Shown piece after piece: positions 58,901 to 64,000 of a DNA stretch of 64,000 nucleotides. The DNA is taken from NCBI GenBank assembly GCA_000310025.1, contig FN647790.1, forward strand, positions 259,094-323,093, in the 5' to 3' direction. The notes below the pieces were generated by a model. That model was not told where the DNA came from, did not search any database, and worked only from the letters and a program-made list of their open reading frames with translations. The position numbers were made by a program, and so were the translations under genes. The stretch comes from Ectocarpus siliculosus. Lineage: Eukaryota; Sar; Phaeophyceae; Ectocarpales; Ectocarpaceae. Position 1 is the stretch's first letter. Every line of letters begins with the position of its first letter.

Positions 58901-60245
58901 ACGATTCCACCTGCTTGTAGAGCACCACGTTGCCAAACAACCGCAAGCATTGGTCCCCGGCTTGTAGAAAACAAAAATCTGAACAGCGTTTGCCCCCTTG
59001 CATCTCCCACCGGCTACCTCTTCTTGCGGCGAACATGGACAGCACGTGAGAATTCATCAGTCAAGCCCTGAAGTCAATCGGGCAGGAAGTGCATGTATGG
59101 ACACGTGCAGACATGGATATTGTCGGAAAAAATGAACCCAAACGTGCGAATGAGTCGAACGACGTCCTTCACAAGCATTTAAGGATGCAAGGTTGCCAAC
59201 TGACTGAACCCCATGATTCATGATGGTTTGTTACAACAGTTCCTAATGTAGCTGGCGTGTACCTTCGTCCTCTTTTTTTTTTTTTTATGGCGACAGTCCC
59301 CCCATTTTTTTATGGAAGCCGAAAATCAAACTACGCGCTGAGACTATTATAGTCTACTGGTAAATGGTTTGTCGCGCCTTCTAGACGTACGCATACGTGT
59401 CTCCAGATTATGATCGAGCAAAAGAGAAAACTGAGACATGGAAGCCGGATCATCATTACACCCAGCAGTGCCAGACCAACGGGAGGCCACCCCCGCATGA
59501 CAACCTGAACAGTAGAGCCAGCCGAAGTGAAGGTGTCCCCAGAATTCCACAATATCCTCGGATTTCGCGCTCTATTTGTACGTTGTTTCACGAGCGGCAT
59601 TTCTTCATTTCCCGCGACTAAACCCGGGGCGTTTATGTTCGCACCGCATCACACTGGTAGACTACAGCAGTACAATACAACTGCATTTTCGCGTACATAC
59701 ATACGCATACGACACGGACGGACGGGCACGTACTACCCATTTTTTTTCGGGAAATCTCACAAATTAAAGCATGCTGCTGCACACCAAAGAGTGGTATTGT
59801 GCGAACCACACGCTCACAGCAACGGCGCGCACACAGCATCAGCGCGCACCTGTGACGTCAAGCTCTTAACGACCACCGGGTCGTCTGCAGGTATCGCCGC
59901 TCCCGTCACCATTGAAGGTGGTGGAACCACGTTTTTCGGTCTCCCTCCGAAGCCCGAACCAGCAGTACCAGCAGGCCTTTGCTGCTGCTGCTGCCGCTGT
60001 TGCCGCCGCTGCTCGTTGGCGTCAGGTGCTGTCGATGCCGGTGCCGAAGGCTTGGTAGCAGTCTCTACCCCCCATCCGTACCCTGGCTCTCCAGACAAGC
60101 GTCCTTCGGCGGTCGTCGTCGTGTGCAGGTCTGCTCCTCCTGCTGCTGGTGCTGCCCCAAGGTCGTCTGGCTTCCAGTGCGACGGGGAGGGCTCGGGCCC
60201 GAACGTCTCTCGCGCCATGCCCGCTGTCCCTTGGACGTGAAGCAT
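55984..60245 (-). CDS. Unidentified 372-residue protein with basic C-terminus
   Basis: Seven minus-strand exons: 60245-59850, 59504-59462, 58960-58815, 58497-58424, 57717-57610, 56976-56883 and 56241-55984. All junctions are GT-AG and agree in phase, summing to 373 codons. The first exon is Pro/Ser/Gln-rich and disordered, ending VVVKSLTSQ. The core reads GDQCLRLFGNVVLYKQVES, then a helical stretch (IQREMQDAYRKLICANVERK), then a likely coiled coil (LAAVEEQESALTKDVDLFNK) and VNVDGTMMPDPTKHPELEAM. The end is Gly-rich with a KNKKGKKGKKDRRR tail, which could be a nuclear signal. I do not recognise the family. Exons 2 (43 bases) and 4 are the least certain. An alternative start at 59057 (exon 59057-59018, 57-base intron) would also join exon 3 in phase. 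Confidence 0.62.
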
Positions 60246-60543
60246 CAGCGGGTTGAAAGGGGAGGATGATCTTGAGCAATTTCACTCCTGCGCACGCCGC
60301 TGTTGCTGCGTAGTGTGCGTATTCGTATGTAGGTGTGTTGTGTTTCCACGATGTTTCCCATCCAAGCGGCACGCTCGCAAGCTCGCACTCAAGTAGGTAC
60401 CCGTCGTGTCCGGATCGCGTGCCCCCCCCCCGGTTCATCGTGATGTTTTTGGTTGTGGGCATTCACAGCAGCAACACCAGCACCACAGGGAAGAGAGGGA
60501 GAAGCGACCCAGAGGCAAATCCAAGCGCTTGAAAAAACCAACC
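60246..60543. promoter_or_regulatory. Shared upstream region of the divergent pair at 60.2-60.5 kb
   Basis: If the 60245 start is right, 298 bases separate the minus-strand start from the PDAP1-like ATG at 60544. It contains a C-run (about 60423-60431) and a CAGCAGCAACACCAGC patch. No clear core promoter element is visible. Confidence 0.4.
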
Positions 60544-63500
60544 ATGGGTCGTGGGAGAGGAAAGGGAAAACGCGGCGGGCGTGGCGGGGGCGGGCGCCAG
60601 CACTTCGTGTCCTCCCTGGAGGAGCTCGAATCCCGCAACGACAGAGACGAGGCCTGGGCGGCACGCCGAAAGGCGGAGAGAGAGGACAGCGGAGAATCCT
60701 CCGGCGACGAAACCAAGAAGAGGGACGATGACGACAGCGGGAGTGGGGAAGAAGGGAGCAGCGAAGACGAGGGAGCGCGGGGGGGGGCGGCCGCCGCCGC
60801 CGGGGGGGGGGCCATCCAAAAAAAACCACCCAAAGGCCAAGGGGGATCCCCCTTTAAAAAGGGGGGGAAACCCAAAGCCCAGCCCCAAGGCGGGGGGAAA
60901 AAGAAAGGCAAAGGGAAAAAATTTTCTCCCATCCTTTCCCGGGAAAAGGTTCGAGCCCTCTTTTGGGTTAAAAAAAAGGTGGGGGCAAAATTTTTAAATT
61001 TTCCTGCCAAGGGGGGAGAGGGNNNNNNNNNNNNNNNNNNNNNNNNNNNNNNNNNNNNNNNNNNNNNNNNNNNNNNNNNNNNNNNNNNNNNNNNNNNNNN
61101 NNNNNNNNNNNNNNNNNNNNNNGGGAAGGGGGGGGAAGGCGCCCGGGGGGAAAACCCAGGGGCGGAAAAAACCACCCCGGGGGCCGCGGGAGGGAAAGGG
61201 GAAAGGGGGGGGGGGGGGGGGGGGGAGGGCCCCACCACCCGGGGCCCCCCCGGGGGGGGCCGGAACCCCGAAAGAACGGGGAGGGGGCCGGGGGGGCCCC
61301 CCAAAGGGGGGGGGGGGGGGCCGGGGGGGACCCCCCCGGGGGGGAACCCGGGGGGGGGGGGGAGGCCGCCAGGGGGGGGGGGGAGGAGGGGGCGGGGGGG
61401 GCCGGGGGCGCGCGGGGGGGGGCGGCGGCGGCGGCGGGGGGGGGGGCAGTCGAGATGAAGCAGCCGAAGGCCAAGGGGGTATCCTCGTTGATAGAGGTGG
61501 CGAACCCGAACGCCAAGCCCAAGGCCGGGCGGATGATGAAGGCGAAGGTGAGAGAGTTTGCTCCGATCATTCCCTGGCAAAGGTTCGGAGCGCTCTTGTG
61601 GTTGAATAAGAGGCTGTGGGCAATATTCTAATATTTCCATGCGATGCGTGGAGAGGCTGGTTCCTGTTAGTGTCAGTGGTTTTACATATGTACACGGTGC
61701 CCATCTGCTGCAGCCGGGTTTGCACTCTTCCCGCACGAGTATGGGTGCACCACAGAGCAGCAGTACAATAGTACCCTGTGCCGCTAGAGCACTGCTGTAG
61801 CCGTCATCTACTGCTACTTGCATCCTTGGTGGGCACAACCGTGCTATATGCAAGTCTGGGAGAAGCATTTCGACAGCAGTCATGATGTGCGCATCTTGGT
61901 CTTTGAGGGTACCCGCTCGAGGACTCTGTTCGGCGGTAGAGATGTGCTGAGTATCCTTTCTCGCTTACCCTCTGCTCCTCGTGTGACACACGATCGGCGT
62001 TTTCTCTGTTGTGGCAGCGCATCCCGCCTTCCTAGAATATATATATATATATATACGTACGCTCAACATTCACACACGAAATTACCCCCGCTTTGGTCCT
62101 CAAGCACGAGCAAGCATGATTCCGCGTACCCCCCGAAGGAAGAAGGGTCTTCATGTGCTCGCCGCTCCAAGCAAAATCAGATCGGATATCTGTCTGTTGC
62201 ATTGCCACGAGTGGCACAACAAGCATTGTATTTCCCCACACAATGTTTCGATTGGGGGGAGGACATCGAGTGTTGAGATGTGACAAGTCAACCTCAGCAC
62301 CCCGAAAACATGGGACGGGTGTATCCCCTGTGTGCTCCCGATCCTCAGCTTTGTTTTCCTACACCAGCCTTGCCATGCAGTGCCGCGCAGGAGGATACGG
62401 ATTGTGGTAGCCTGAGGGAATGAGTTTGTGTATTCTTGAAACTTGCACCCGGGCACAGGAGTGCCTCCTGCCTTATACACAGAATCCTCAGTCCCTGCTA
62501 TGATGCCGGGGTGTCGTGATCGCTATCTCGCACTATATATCCTCAACCAAACCCTCCTCTCCCTTCATCTGCTGGTCTAGAGTTGTCAAACGCGTGGCCC
62601 TTACTCCGTCAACCCTTAGCCCACCGCGAAAGACCTCCATTCCTGCCACAAGAGCGACAGACAATCGCACTCTAACCGCGTGCACTCCGTAGTGCTCACA
62701 CACAACCCATCTACAGCACCACGCCCCCATTCGCACAGTCTTGGCGTCGTACCTCTAATGACCGTGCATTGGCACAAGGCGCGCGTTCGTCACCGCTCGT
62801 TCGGTAGCATTTTTCTTTGCGGGTAGATAGAGGTCGATACATATTCGGAGCTCCTTTGTGACGGACCTTTTGTTTCTATCGGCGCCTCTTTGAACTTTTG
62901 TCTTTGATGGCAGGATATGGATATGGCGGCGGCGCCGGTTGAGCTCTCCCGGCGCGAGAGAGAGGCGGTAGAGGCCCAGAGAAAGAAGGACCACTACATG
63001 AAGCTTCATGCGGAGGGCAAGACTCAAGAGGCGCAGGTGCACATGCGGTGTTGGCGCCATCGTCTTGTTGGAAGCATGTTGGGTAGGGGTTTCAAGATGG
63101 AGGGCGATAAGTGTTTGACGGTTCTAATTATGTTTTCGAGGTTTCCTGCAGGCCAGAGTTCCCTTGGAGACAGGGCCAAGTTTAAGCCCTTTGCACGCTG
63201 CCGTCGTCCCCCGATGGACGAAACAGTCAAACGAACGTCGTGTATTTGTTGGGTCGTTTGTGCTTATGTGGTGATGGGATGTCATTAGTGATGGGATGTG
63301 GTCATTACTATGTATTACTACAATAGATACATATCGAATCCCGCTATTTCGCTGTGCTCGTGAAAGTAATGAGGGTGAAAGCATCAACAACACAATGCGA
63401 TTTACCGCAGTAAGGATTGTTAGCTTCTTTCATGCAAGCATCAAGTAGAAACCACGAGATCCAAGTGCCGTGTGCCAGCTGCACGCCAAGAAAATGGCCT

Positions 63501-64000
63501 GCCCACACCATCTGGAAATACGATCGGCCTGCAAACCGCGAGCCTGCAGTCGTGCAAGGACGGCTTACGTGCTCCGGGGGCACAGCAGTAGATACCGAGC
63601 TGTTAGCGGACACTCTGCGTCAGAAAAGACGTGGCAAAGCTTGCGCATCACCAACCCGTGTTCTCGCTCGTGTATGCAGGTGGACATGGCGCGGCTCGCG
63701 CTGGTCCGCAAGAGGCGAGAGGAGGCGGAGGCGCGGAAAGCGGAGGCGGCGGCAGCCGAGGAAGCTTCGGGTAAAGCCAAGATGGAGAAGGAAGCCAAGG
63801 CCAAGGCGGGCAGCGGCGGGCCCCAGAAGCTCAACCCTCTAGAGGTACAAAGACGGCAGCAGACGTTTGAGAGAAAGTGTTGGTGTTCGTACTTGTTCAA
63901 GCCTGCACCGGTTTCGTACTTTGGGTGTGCGTTACTCTTAAATGACGTGGATGTCGTGTACCATATTGCCAATGCATTACATGTACAGCATGTGGTTTCT
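60544..64000 (+). CDS. PDAP1: PDAP1-like 28 kDa heat- and acid-stable phosphoprotein (3' end outside window)
   Basis: Exon 1 starts at ATG 60544 and ends at 61547, but its middle is assembly garbage (see the gap entry). The reliable parts are 60544 to about 60780 and about 61440-61547. Exon 2 is 62914-63036 and exon 3 is 63680-63844; the rest lies beyond the window. Phases agree. Family landmarks: the Gly/Arg-rich start MGRGRGKGKRGG, an acidic serine-rich middle, KGVSSLIEVANPN (family GVEGLIDIENPN), ELSRREREAVEAQRKK (family ELSRREREEIEKQ), YMKLHAEGKTQEAQ and a Lys/Glu/Ala helix starting VDMARLALVRKRREEAE. In animals this small acidic phosphoprotein was named for association with PDGF-A; its role in algae is unknown. 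An RNA- or translation-related role would fit the RGG-like start, but that is a guess. Confidence 0.87.
60783..61440. other. False assembly gap: garbled overlapping read ends around 100 Ns
   Basis: The Ns are 61023-61122. The left flank (about 60815-61020) is a homopolymer-distorted copy of good sequence at about 61447-61640. The right flank (about 61140-61440) is a distorted copy of good sequence at about 60510-60800. Example: CCAAAGGCCAAGGGGG at 60832 stands for CCGAAGGCCAAGGGGG at 61461. The two contigs therefore overlap and the gap has no real length. Confidence 0.85.
62036..62057. repeat. AT dinucleotide microsatellite
   Basis: About ten AT units lie in the first intron of the PDAP1-like gene. 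Confidence 0.9.

Noticed and set aside
59018-59057. Alternative first exon of the unidentified gene at 55984-60245
   Set aside because: In phase, but it needs a 57-base intron, far shorter than the others here; the longer model was preferred.
60435-61883. 482-codon minus-strand proline-rich ORF
   Set aside because: It is created by the homopolymer-corrupted sequence and Ns in the false gap; the true gene is on the plus strand.

Overview
This window is eukaryotic nuclear DNA, most likely from a brown alga close to Ectocarpus. That is an inference from style, not from a database match. Genes are cut into seven to nine short exons with GT-AG introns of a few hundred bases. Neighbouring genes often lie on opposite strands. 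CAG runs and motifs such as CTACTGCTGTA are scattered through non-coding DNA, and one gene may carry a plastid-type presequence. I rebuilt exons by hand from splice signals and reading phase; most junctions agree in phase, and exceptions are stated.

1-5177: the end of an unidentified minus-strand reading frame, an eight-copy 72-74 bp repeat, and gene-poor DNA.

5178-16091: a composite mobile element. Two LTRs that differ by only two substitutions and two small indels bound it. Inside lie a GGCGGT-rich 99 bp satellite, a palindromic MITE, a pair of TC-rich direct repeats, a truncated Helitron Rep-helicase, an intact ORF with a NADAR (YbiA/DUF1768) domain, and a frameshifted Ty3/gypsy protease-RT-RNase H-integrase. 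The NADAR ORF occupies the place normally held by gag and is the only long intact ORF in the element. This is the most unusual part of the window.

16092-31159: a divergent gene pair sharing a 369 bp upstream region. A divergent ABC-type ATPase with degenerate catalytic loops reads left (25342 to 18284). A 359-residue membrane protein with a polyglutamine tail reads right (25712-31159). A large intron of the ABC gene holds a three-copy repeat, and a 45 bp minisatellite starts at its stop codon.

31160-46136: a second copy of the MITE; an inositol 2-dehydrogenase-like oxidoreductase of the Gfo/Idh/MocA family (minus strand, seven exons found, first exon missing); and an orphan seven-transmembrane protein (minus strand, five exons found).

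46137-55983: mostly gene-free. It contains a broken duplicate of the 3' half of the seven-transmembrane gene (about 50490-52480) and several short tandem repeats.

55984-64000: a second divergent pair. One is an unidentified 372-residue protein on the minus strand; the other is a PDAP1-like phosphoprotein on the plus strand that runs off the right edge. The N gap in exon 1 of the PDAP1 gene appears to be an assembly artefact, because both flanks are homopolymer-garbled copies of each other's good sequence.
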